Shown piece after piece: positions 55,077 to 64,000 of a DNA stretch of 64,000 nucleotides. A program made the translations under genes and the position numbers. The DNA is from Endothia cerciana. Its lineage: Eukaryota > Ascomycota > Sordariomycetes > Diaporthales > Cryphonectriaceae. Every line of letters starts with the position of its first letter. Within the stretch, counting starts at the first letter, position 1. The notes below the pieces were generated by a model. The model had not been told where the DNA came from, did not search any database, and saw only the letters and a list, made by a program, of their open reading frames with translations. The stretch lies in NCBI GenBank assembly GCA_026119935.1, contig JALRMH010000017.1, positions 372,001 to 436,000 of the forward strand, in the 5' to 3' direction.

Positions 55077-56696
55077 TTACTTCCAAACCTTCTCCCAGAT
55101 CTCCCAAACATACCCTCCCGGATCAGTGAATGTAAAAGCCCTCCTCCCCACGCCCGTGTCCATTGCTGTGATCAGCCTCCCGAACCCCCTCCGGCCCCCC
55201 TCCTTCGCCCTTCCTACCCCCCTGAGCCGGAGCCACGCGTCGTCCATATCATCCACCAGCACGCTCAGCACGAGCCCCCTGGCTGTGCCGTCCGCGTCAC
55301 CACCACCACCACCACCATAACGTCCCACATTCGCGCCGGGGCCGGGGCCGAATGCGTGCTTCTCGCGCGCCTCGTGGCCGCTGAGGAGCACGACTAGCAG
55401 CTTCCCGCTGTTGAACCCGTACGTCGCGGACACGGCGTCCTCGTGCACGCGCGACGACGTCGAGAACGCCCGGTCGTAGAAGTCGGCCATGCCCTGGAGG
55501 TCTTCGGTCAGGAGTGTGATGGTGGTGACCTGGGACATCGGGTTGTCGCCGCCGCGGCGCGCCGGAAGGGCTGGCGGGAGGGTGTGGAGGGGGGCCGGTT
55601 TGTGGTCGGTAGCTGGTGGTGATGTTGGTGATATGCTCGCCGTCACTACCGGTGCTACTATCACCGGTGGACGAGGGGGAGGGCGAGGGTCCAGCAGGTC
55701 TGCTGTTGGGCGCGTCTGCTGATCAGCAGCCACCGATGGCGATCCCGGCCTGTAATATGTGTTTACTTCCAGTCTTGGTACCGATACAGGTTTTGCTACA
55801 CTTGGAGGGTGAGGCGGAGCATCGGACGAGTCTACCGGCCGGGTGGACTGCCGTCTACCCTGCTCTGGTGTGTGATGAGGTTGGTCTCCCGCATTTTTGC
55901 CTTGCAACAATCTCCTCCAGGACAGCATCGAATCTCCCAAAGAAGCAGGTTGAGACAGCAATGATCGTGAGGGTCTCTGGTCGGATTCAGGCGTCGCGTC
56001 TGGTTGCGTGTTGGCGCCCACCCCTGTTCTCACCCTCGCCGCTCTCTCGGCCCTCGTCGCTACCGGCCCCATCGGCGTCGCGATTATGCTTCCCTCACGA
56101 CATGATGAATCGTCATCCACACTTGGGCCTCTACTGCTATCCCGTCTCTCCTCTCGGGCCCCTCCTCCCGAGTTCCAACTGCTCAGCCCTGTCGCCTGCC
56201 CCGTTCTAATAGTCGGCCTACCCCCAGACAATCCGACGTATTCGTCCATGTCAGGATCATCTAGCCCCCCTGAACAGTCGGGAGCTGGACTTTCCAGCTC
56301 TTTCAACAGCTCAGGGGCCCCACCAAGACCATGAGGTCCGCCGGGTCTCCTACCCCCCCCACGCCCTCCCAGGTGCGGATCGCCCAGCCCATCTACCAGC
56401 GCCGCCGCCTCGTCACCAGCCGGCCTGGTCCAGCGCCCCGGCCATGAGCGTTTCCCCGCCGTAGTTGGACCTGGCCCGGGCCCGGCCCGGGGCGGCCATC
56501 CCCGGCGCCTGCGGTCTGGCGGTGGTGTAGGTATCGAGGGCGGGCCCGAGGCCGACGACGCGATCCTCTCGCCACGGTTCCTGGTCGTGTTACCGCCGCC
56601 CCGCCCGTTGCGTATCTGGGTCAGGAACTCCTGAGTGGCGAGGTAGAGCTGGTGGTCGATGGTGCGGGAAAGATCGACGACCATATAACTCATCAT
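55077..56696 (-). CDS. VOC (glyoxalase-fold) domain protein with long disordered N-terminal region
   Basis: A single-exon frame of 539 residues from the ATG at 56696. The last 150 residues form a glyoxalase/bleomycin-resistance (VOC) domain: MSQVTTITLLTEDLQGMADFYDRAF at its start, a glycine-rich loop (RYGGGGGGDADG), LVLSVLVDDMDDAWLRL, and a final AFTFTDPGGYVWEIWEKVW strand pair. Before it lie about 390 residues rich in Pro, Gly, Arg and Ser, mostly disordered, after a short structured start (MVVDLSRTIDHQLYLATQEFLTQI). Translation from an internal Met at the VOC domain (about 55530) would give a normal single-domain protein of about 150 residues, so the N-terminal part could be a leader frame. 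However, the frame stays open far beyond chance and has no stops. VOC proteins act on small metabolites using a metal ion. No function can be assigned. Confidence 0.65.
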   Translation of the reverse strand: MMSYMVVDLSRTIDHQLYLATQEFLTQIRNGRGGGNTTRNRGERIASSASGPPSIPTPPPDRRRRGWPPRAGPGPGPTTAGKRSWPGRWTRPAGDEAAALVDGLGDPHLGGRGGGRRPGGPHGLGGAPELLKELESPAPDCSGGLDDPDMDEYVGLSGGRPTIRTGQATGLSSWNSGGGAREERRDSSRGPSVDDDSSCREGSIIATPMGPVATRAERAARVRTGVGANTQPDATPESDQRPSRSLLSQPASLGDSMLSWRRLLQGKNAGDQPHHTPEQGRRQSTRPVDSSDAPPHPPSVAKPVSVPRLEVNTYYRPGSPSVAADQQTRPTADLLDPRPPPRPPVIVAPVVTASISPTSPPATDHKPAPLHTLPPALPARRGGDNPMSQVTTITLLTEDLQGMADFYDRAFSTSSRVHEDAVSATYGFNSGKLLVVLLSGHEAREKHAFGPGPGANVGRYGGGGGGDADGTARGLVLSVLVDDMDDAWLRLRGVGRAKEGGRRGFGRLITAMDTGVGRRAFTFTDPGGYVWEIWEKVWK

Positions 56697-57777
56697 GTAT
56701 TGTCGTACGTACGTGTCGAAAAAGCCAAAGTTGAGTGTGAGAATCGTGGGATGGTGAGAGGGGGGGGGATGCTGAAGGTCAACCCGATTCGTTGCCTCGT
56801 GCGTGGGTGAGAGAGTTCGGAACGAGCGTGAGCATGTGTTATGTTGGATGTCGAAGATCAACAAAGCCAGCAAGAATCCAGAGCCAGGAAAGGTCGTGGG
56901 CGTAGATCTGGTCAGTTTACACCACAAGAAACGAGAGAAAAAAACACGAAAGTATTTCAAGATAAGTCCTTGGCAGGCCGTCTGGCGTGGTCGATCATCG
57001 AAATACGTCCTGAGCAGTATAGCACATAATGATAGGAGATCATTGCGGGAACTAAGCCCGGTCCGGCGCTTTGCTTGTTTTTTGAGCTTTACAATTTTGG
57101 AACCGTTGCCTTTGCTGGAGAGTTGTAAGATGCAATTAGTAACAAAGAGAAATGTGAAAGAATGTGGTAAACATACACATCTCTTTGGAGGGAAGTTGTG
57201 CGCAGCAGTGTGGGCAGGCGACGTCAAGATTCATGAGGTATCTCCTGCTGCGAGCAGTGAGGATGAGGATGAATTTGATTTGATTCGCAGGCCTATTCCT
57301 CCTCCTTGGTCTCTGATCAACCCAGCGAAGAGTCAATGTAAGAATGCTCGTGTATCTATAATCATAATTTCTGCCCTTTCAGCGCAGGCAACTTCGAGCT
57401 TGAACCTCATCCTGTGCGGCGGACCCACGCCTACCAGAAAGTTCATGGCTAGCCATTTCCGCTGTACATATGCAGATGTCAGGACTTGTGCCCGAATGCT
57501 GTTCTTAATCTTCATGTTCCTGATCTACGATGGTAGCCTTCGTTACGACCATCTCGTTTCTTTAAGCCCATCTTCGGCCGGCTCGGTACGTTCGTGCTCG
57601 TCGTTCGCCTCGATTCGTGGCGGCGCCCGAGGTTCCCACCTGACTAGATACCGTCATGGTGGTTTGAACCAAGACACGGATCCTGCATTTCTTGCCTGTA
57701 GCCGGCAGGCAGCGCGCTCGTGATTTATTCGTGGTATCTGCATTGCTACCCTTGAGGTTCATCCTCCCCTCAATTGA
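56697..57777. other. Intergenic region
   Basis: About 1.1 kb upstream of the VOC gene and downstream of the patatin gene, both on the minus strand. Open frames on the plus strand (for example 56803-57723) have no recognisable product and no coding signature. Confidence 0.5.
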
Positions 57778-60488
57778 TTAATCCGACATGGCATCCCTAG
57801 GGTCCGTGGTGTCTTGCTCATCATCCGCGAGTGCGGCCGCAGATGGCGAATTAGGCCGACTGTCGCCACCAGCTACGGCAACCTCAGCACCATAAGGGGT
57901 CTCGCCTGGTCGACCTGCCTTTCTAGTTGTGGCCTCCACATCGCCGAGTAATAATCGAGAGTATGGGTCAGGGTCTGAGACGCTGTCGTCGGTGTGGGAG
58001 TCACATCCCGCGTCACTGGTATGAATGTCCGATGTATCTAGATCGCCTGTCGTCGGTGAGGTGACCTCAAGTCGTGATGAGGGTGTTGAGTTCAGCTGTG
58101 GGGAGGATCGGGAAAAGACGGTTCGAGATTCCAGTAGATGGCGAGAGCTTCCCGTCGACGCCCGCGGTGCACGTGTAGTTGAGTCAACAGCAGGATCAGA
58201 CGGCGCTTTCATGGGTTTTGAGAAGTCATACTCGCTGTGCTCATCACCGCTGACACCGGCTGGGAATGGATTGGTCAAGGGGCCGAGGTTGTTCAGTAAT
58301 ACTGGCTGTAGTCCCTTGAGGGATCCTTTCTTGAACCTTGGCTTGTTTGAGAAGTTGCTACGGCTGGGAAGTGACGCGTTGGTGCTACTTCTCCGAAGGC
58401 TTAGTTCAAGACGTTCCTCTTCTTCGGTGTCGTCGTCTGTGATCGCGTCCTCCGCAACATACGGCTGCTTGGGATGTCTGGAGAGCAGTTGGAGGCTGCT
58501 TCCAGATGCTCTGCGAGACTGCTTGTGAAGCCTAGCCTGGTCCGCAAGAGACCGTGTCTGGACGTGAGCAGATTCCGCAAGACCACGCATGTATAGACCG
58601 TGGGAAGATGTCGTCTTAAGACCAATGTTCTTTGCGTCTGTGACAAGCCGACGCAGGTTGACCTGACTCTGGCTGAAGAGACACCTAGCCCGCAGAGTCT
58701 GGATAGACCGATCTATCGCCAGCTCCACTGCACATCGATCTCTTATCCGGCTGAGCTTCGGCCACGTAGCCCGCTCGCCGGAAAGAGTCGAGCGCTCCAT
58801 GAAGTCGACGGTGGGGTTCTTGAGGATCCGAGGTAGGTCATTCACGTTGAACTCTGGCAGGATGGTGATATCTCCGGAGTACTTCTGGCTCAACACGCTG
58901 CGCAGTTTGGTGACGGCGGTAGGGAAGATTCCCAACTCAGCCAGGAACTGTAGCCTGTGCAAAGCTTCGTCCTTGGCCAGCCTGGTGAGCGTGGTCGTAA
59001 AGCCTGCATTGTGTGATGCGCCGAAGAACTCAGGTCGAGAGCCGTCATGTTTTGAGAAGAGCCTGTCATCTTTTGCCAGGAACGGGACAACATGGGGATT
59101 GACCTGCGAGACGATGAAGTGGTTGACGTTGAACATCTCGGCCAGTCGTGTCATGGGCAAGTCATTGTCCACGGACCCATCAACCCATTTCTGAGGGGTC
59201 GGATTCCATGGCATGTGCTCACCCGTCTGCGGGTCCTTGACGAGCAGATGCGCCCCACTGAAGATGAATGGTACCGAGCACGATGCGGCCACTGCCGACC
59301 AGATCATAACGTTGGGTGCAGTGATGTAGTTCAACAGCCGTGGAAGTTCGTAGATGGACTCTGTGGACACCGAAATGTTGCAGATCTTCCTGGTCCGGTT
59401 GTAGGCTTCCTGAAAGGTGATGTCGCCGAGCATACCGCGCATCACCCGCTTGAGATGCCTGATATCTGACCAGGAGCCCTCCGTGAACAGCCTCTTGACA
59501 TGGTCGAGGACCGACTCCTCCTTTCCCTCTTCTCCGAACACCGCAAGGTCGCCGTGAGGGAAGGCCTCGATGAGACCGGGAACCTCGTCTCGCGTCCTCG
59601 TACAGAAGACGGCGCAGACAATGGAGCCAGCCGAGGCTCCGGAGATGATACGAGGAAGAACATCTGCCTCGAACATGGCCTTCAGGACCCCTGCATGCAT
59701 CATACCAAAGGTGCCTCCCCCGCTGAGCAGCAAGGCGGACCGGCCGAAGCTCTGCCGGGCCTGAACGAACGCGCCGAGGATACCATTGTGGTCCAAACCG
59801 TCCGGTAGCGCACCAGGGTATCCGCTCTTCTGCACCAGGTCCTCGATCGTCTTCACTGCAGACTGGACGTACTGCTCGATGAGGACTTTCGTCCCAACGT
59901 ATGAGTGCCTGTACAGGTCGATATTGCCCATACCCCCAAGCTCACGGGACAGGGCGGTCCTCACCAGATGTACCATGCGGTGGATGTCGCAGTTCGTTCG
60001 AGCCTCGTCGAGATCGCGCATCCGGTCGCGGATGACATCGGGCCGGTATATGCCTTCGACCCCCTCGAGCTCGGACTTCCAGACATGATTGCCCTCGTGG
60101 AGATCAAGTTCCTGGGCAGCCACGGTCCACTGTGACGCCGAGGCGGCCTGTAAGGTGTACGGATTAGGTCTCGTGTCCAGGGTCGCGGATGGGGACCTCT
60201 CCAGAGGGGACTTACGTTCTTCATGCGCAAGCCCAAGATCTGCCTGCGCTCCTCGAGTCTGCGCGCCTCCTCGTCTCCCGGCCCGGCCCTGGCATCTTTG
60301 CGCGGGGAGAGGAACTCGTTGGCCCCCTGTACAAGCTTTGACAGCGTCTGCGCAGGCAGTGAGCCTGTGGCGCGACTCTTCTTCCTAGAAGCGGCCTTTT
60401 TAGGATCGTCGTTAGGATCGGCGGCGGGCGGCGGGGTGGATTGGGTGCGGAGACGTATGGACGGAAGTATGTGTGAACATGCGGTCAT
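57778..60488 (-). CDS. Patatin-domain triacylglycerol lipase (Tgl4/Tgl5-like, DUF3336-patatin)
   Basis: Exons 60488-60216 and 60147-57778 (68-base intron, GTAAGT donor and ACAG acceptor, phase 0) encode 880 residues. After a Lys/Pro-rich disordered start, the DUF3336 domain covers about 95-220 (SQWTVAAQELD, SRELGGMGNIDLYRHSYVGTKVLIEQY). The patatin domain follows: oxyanion GGGTFG at 234-239, nucleophile GASAGS with Ser263, and catalytic Asp414 in WVDGSVDNDLP. Together these are the layout of fungal lipid-droplet lipases of the Tgl3/4/5 group, which release fatty acids from stored fat and can have acyltransferase activity. The last 300 residues are Ser/Thr-rich and probably a regulatory, phosphorylated tail. 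All catalytic residues are intact. Confidence 0.94.
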
Positions 60489-62151
60489 GGCGACGGGGAA
60501 TATGAACGGATGGTCGTCCTGGACATGACGTCCGGGGGAGTCTGGGCGGTGCGCGTAGGCGTGAGGTCCTCCGGGGAACCGAACAGGACAGGATGTATTC
60601 GAGGAGCTTCTAGTGTTCTGGCTGGCCTGCGGTGTCGAGTACGGTTCGTACGTTCGACATAGATGTTCCAGCAGGCGCGGCAGATATCATTCAGGGGGGG
60701 TGAGCAAAAGAGGAGTTGGAAGCCTGGGACAGGACTAAAAATGCCGCCGTAGGGAGCAACAAGAATGGGTGGGAGGGAATCCGAGGATGCCCAAGAAAGT
60801 CGATGACATTTCCGACCTTCCCAGTATGACATCTTTGGGGTGCATACGCTAAGCCTAACTACGGTTGTCTGGCGGCCAGGCAGGGGACAATACCGCTGTG
60901 TGGGGAATGGTCACCTGCAGTGCGGGACCCCCTGTGCCCCCCCTGTGCCCCCCTGTGGCCCCCCGTACCGGAGCTTGCGGAGCACCCCAGGTTCCGCCCA
61001 GATCTACAGAATCTACCATAGTACCTTTATTATCCCCTTCCCACGCGACTATGTTTTGATGCTAATATAGTATAGCTGTAGGCACGTGGTGGAAGGCTAC
61101 GACACCGCAGGCACCTCTCCCCGGTGCCCCGGTGCCCCGTGGCCCCCCTCCCCCGTCTTATTGAGGCTTCGACGTCAGCTGAAGGCGTGTGCATGGCGAG
61201 CTTGATGCTGTGCGATGCACCATATACGATAGGCGAGCCAGCCTGTGTGTGTGTGTGTGTACCTCCCGAGGGAAAGAAGAAGAAAAAGCAGTCTCGGGTC
61301 TCACATCAGACACGGCCGGCAGCCACAGCAGACTGACCGCCTGATGAGGATGCTGACACCACACGAGGCATATCTTGTTTACTTACTATGTACAGGACAG
61401 CGCACCCACGCTCTCTGCCAAGTACATGATGATAGCACAGTAGCTCACACCGCGTACCCCACCAGGCCCAGGAATCTGACTCCCACCACGCACTTCCGGG
61501 GCTCACCCTCATGCGACCACCTTCCTACCGAGTCAGTCCAGCATATAGCGGGTTCCTCTGGTCACAGATGCCGCGATTCCCGCCAGGGCAGACCAACCAT
61601 TCCAGACTGTATCTCCCAGTGTTGGGATGGTCCACCTTGAGCCCGCGCGGCTTGACAAGAAACAAACCCGCCGGACGGGGAGGCCCTCGCAGCAAGCCAT
61701 TCTACCCCAACCGCCTTCGACCCGACCTTGCATACCCACCTCGTGCATGCGCAGCTGGTGGGCCTAGTGATCACCAGGGGGTCACAAGCAAGGCACCGCG
61801 TCTCCAAACCCACCCTGCCTTCCTCCCCCCCTCCCCCCCGTGGGGGCAGACTGGTCAGGAGAGCTGGCTGACTGGGCGGGCGGGCGATCCTGACATGTGA
61901 AGGTAGGTCGGGTCCTAGTCAAGTCAGGCCTAGTACGTACATACCCACCTCCCAGATACTCCCGATCATCGCTTACGAGCTGGTCATATGCTCTCTCGCT
62001 TTATGTAATGAAAGCAGGGCTTCACGTACATTGGTTTCTGAGGAAGGCAGAATGAAACAACAAGTGTGGAGTTTGCATGGCAGTCCGCCTTATGGTAGGG
62101 TATCCAGTCTAATTTAATTATCAATGCTCATTCGCCACGATGCCGTGCCTC
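60489..62151. other. Intergenic region
   Basis: About 1.7 kb. Includes C-rich short tandem units around 60927-60970 (CCCCCTGTGCCC-like) and a short (TG)n run at about 61243-61260. The part next to 60488 is the likely promoter of the lipase gene. No gene seen. Confidence 0.5.
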
Positions 62152-63504
62152 TCAAGCCGCATTAGGTCGTGGTTGTGCCGCCAGTAATTCCCCCGAGAAC
62201 GCTCTCACGGCATCTGCAAGCCTCTGCATCGTCCCCTCCTCGACATAAAAGTGTCCTGCCGTCGAGATCTCGTGCGCCCTGAACATCGATCCGGGGGCAG
62301 ACTGCAGTTTCGACGCCCACTCACGGAACTTCTTTGCGGCGACAAAGACGTCCGAGTCGCCGTATACTGCGAGCGTGGGGTTGTCCATCAGCTTCTGTCT
62401 CTCCTGGCGGGCGGTCGAGTCTCCAGGTTCCGAGCTGCCCATATCTGCCGTCTTGTCCCTGGCCCTGGGCGGCTTCGGATGTTTCCCAAAGAGCCCACCC
62501 AGGTTCATGGTCATGAGGCTAGTAGCCCATCCGACAGGCGGAGACACCAGCAGGTAGGCCACCCGTGGCGTGGTCAGTCCTGCGACGGGCGGGAGGCTGT
62601 CTGGATCCTTTTCTTCTTCGGGCCTTGCGTCTTTCGTGGCCGATGTCTCGTCAGCCTTCTGCTCCGTCTTCCTCTTCTTGTGGTGATGAAGCTGGTGGCT
62701 CTTCGCCTTCTGCATCAGATCCGCCACGCCCTTGCGTAATCTCTCCTCGGCGTCGATGGAGAAGCTCCGGCGGCTGTGCTCCTGGCTCCGGCGCTTGTCC
62801 TCGTCCCCGCCAACCCGCATTCCAAGAGCTGCTTTCCTGGGCGAGATCGGGCTCTCCGCGAGGGCTGCGCGTGCGCTGCCCAAGATGAGGTTTTGTCTCT
62901 CGGCGAGGTGCTGGGCTCGTAGCCGTATGTCTGCTGCAGCGGAGGCGCCTTTTGGGGTGATGAAGGGCTCGAGTGTGGCATCGAGGGTTGGGAGGAGCTT
63001 CGTGATCATGGCACCGTAGGAATATCCACATAAAAGGAGTACCGGGGCGTCCCCTGAGCGCGTCCCGGTGGTCTCCTCGGCCAGCACAGCTTCCGTAGGC
63101 GCCGTACGCAAGCCTACCGGGCTTCCAGGCCCTCCTTGTGGCTGAAAAGGGTCCAAGTAGTGCACATAGTAGTACACAAACGCTGCAAAGGACATATAAT
63201 CGCTCCTCTCCGCCCTGGAGGTCCACGAGGTCCGCCCCGCAGAGTTCCCCGCTCCCCGGAAGTTGAACGTGCCCACCACGAAGCCCTGTCTCAACAACAC
63301 CGCCGATATCATCTCGACGACCGCGTCATCATAGCACCCTCCCAGCGGCGCGTACGGATGCGCGACTACCGCGGCGTGTCTGCGCCACGGCGGGGCGCGG
63401 GGGTTGGGAGTGAGGGACTGGGGGTGGTAGATGCGGCATTCGAGGGTCGTCGCGTCGTCATGGATGCTGGGGATGGTGAAGGACAAGGCGGGCTCGGGGA
63501 GCAT
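62152..63504 (-). CDS. Alpha/beta hydrolase of unknown substrate
   Basis: A single-exon, 450-residue alpha/beta hydrolase. VVAHPYAPLGGCYDDAVV and FNFRGAGNSAGR form the oxyanion and early core, and LLCGYSYGAM is the nucleophile elbow with Ser. NPTLAVYGDSDVFVAAKKFREW supplies the acid, and the likely catalytic His is in ISTAGHFYVEEG near the C-terminus. A charged, low-complexity insert of roughly 100 residues (about 215-310, with LHHHKKRKTEQK) separates the nucleophile half from the acid and His half. It is probably a disordered loop. There is no signal peptide, so it is likely cytosolic. The core resembles the small bacterial-type family with GAGxSxG and GYSFG motifs. The ATG at 63504 starts the conserved region without an N-terminal extension. 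Confidence 0.87.
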   Translation of the reverse strand: MLPEPALSFTIPSIHDDATTLECRIYHPQSLTPNPRAPPWRRHAAVVAHPYAPLGGCYDDAVVEMISAVLLRQGFVVGTFNFRGAGNSAGRTSWTSRAERSDYMSFAAFVYYYVHYLDPFQPQGGPGSPVGLRTAPTEAVLAEETTGTRSGDAPVLLLCGYSYGAMITKLLPTLDATLEPFITPKGASAAADIRLRAQHLAERQNLILGSARAALAESPISPRKAALGMRVGGDEDKRRSQEHSRRSFSIDAEERLRKGVADLMQKAKSHQLHHHKKRKTEQKADETSATKDARPEEEKDPDSLPPVAGLTTPRVAYLLVSPPVGWATSLMTMNLGGLFGKHPKPPRARDKTADMGSSEPGDSTARQERQKLMDNPTLAVYGDSDVFVAAKKFREWASKLQSAPGSMFRAHEISTAGHFYVEEGTMQRLADAVRAFSGELLAAQPRPNAA

Positions 63505-64000
63505 GGTATCGCCTCAGGAGGAGACGTGGTGGTGGAAGCTGGGTTTGGAGGTTTGGCGAGGCATTCGGAAGACTTGGGGGTGAGGTCGAGTGCCCTTCAT
63601 CAGCCCGGGGCTGAAATGTGATGGGGGGATTAATCAGAGCTGGCACATGATGAGATAAAGATGCATGGGGGAGGGACAATGGGGACAGGGGATATCCCAA
63701 AGTGCGTCGTGAGCGATAGGACATGTGAATCACACGAGGATCATGAACTGGTAGACTTTGTCGTCGGAAAGGAGGGGACCAAAATGCCTCTGGCAACTCG
63801 CCCTTGACGTCAATAGTTAGGACCCTGGAAAAGATGGACCCAAGTACTTACAACAGTCCTCAGGTGGTCTGTGCGTTACTGGACATACACCAGTTGAACT
63901 TCAAGGGTGGTGTCTTCATCTTGAATTTCAATTTCTGGTCTACACATCCATTCTATGGGTTTGTGTTGATTCGAGTTGGTGGCTTGACATCCACCCTTTC
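63505..64000. other. Upstream region of the hydrolase gene
   Basis: About 500 bases to the window edge. Likely promoter of the hydrolase. No gene recognised. Confidence 0.5.

Overview
This window reads as nuclear DNA of a filamentous ascomycete (Pezizomycotina, probably Sordariomycetes). Genes are split by short introns of about 50-125 bases with GT donors, CTAAC/CTGAC-like branch sites and AG acceptors. Start sites tend to sit behind CT-rich leaders. The gene families are typical of moulds: a Pth11-like rhodopsin-domain protein, Dal5-type and monocarboxylate transporters, GH43 and GH18 proteins, and Tgl-type patatin lipases. I could not fix the species. I assembled exons by reading donors, branch sites, acceptors and phase by eye, so exon ends are predictions.

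Layout. 1-5249: a G1 cyclin behind almost 4 kb of gene-free, CT-rich DNA. 5250-7818: gene-free DNA full of homopolymers. 7819-11197: wreckage of a secondary-metabolite locus, with a broken flavin monooxygenase, a collapsed probable polyketide synthase, and an intact short-chain dehydrogenase beside them. 11588-18244: a divergent pair of large uncharacterised proteins, one with a retropepsin-like DSGA motif. 19356-32860: a metabolic block with a Dal5-type permease, a glutathione S-transferase, a monocarboxylate-type transporter, a CHID1-like GH18 protein, a GH43 glycosidase and a mitochondrial short-chain dehydrogenase. 33309-34079: a predicted N-myristoylated protein. 34080-37994: gene-poor DNA. 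37995-44676: a rhodopsin-domain membrane protein, a small secreted protein and a 14-helix-type drug transporter. 45357-47589: a dead sulfatase. 48911-53534: a secreted carboxylesterase and an Old Yellow Enzyme homologue whose usual active-site pair is absent. 54682-54766: an intron-containing tRNA-Thr(CGU). 55077-63504: a VOC protein with a long disordered N-terminus, a DUF3336-patatin lipase and an alpha/beta hydrolase.

How the genes fit together. The central block (transporters, GST, GH43, GH18, dehydrogenase) suits uptake and breakdown of plant-derived or organic substrates, but nothing shows that it is co-regulated. The stretch 7819-11197 is best explained as the remains of a biosynthetic cluster. 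The least explained intact genes are the pair at 11588-18244. Two transporter genes need micro-exons (5 and 9 bases) to keep frame or conserved spacing, so automatic gene callers are likely to mis-model both.
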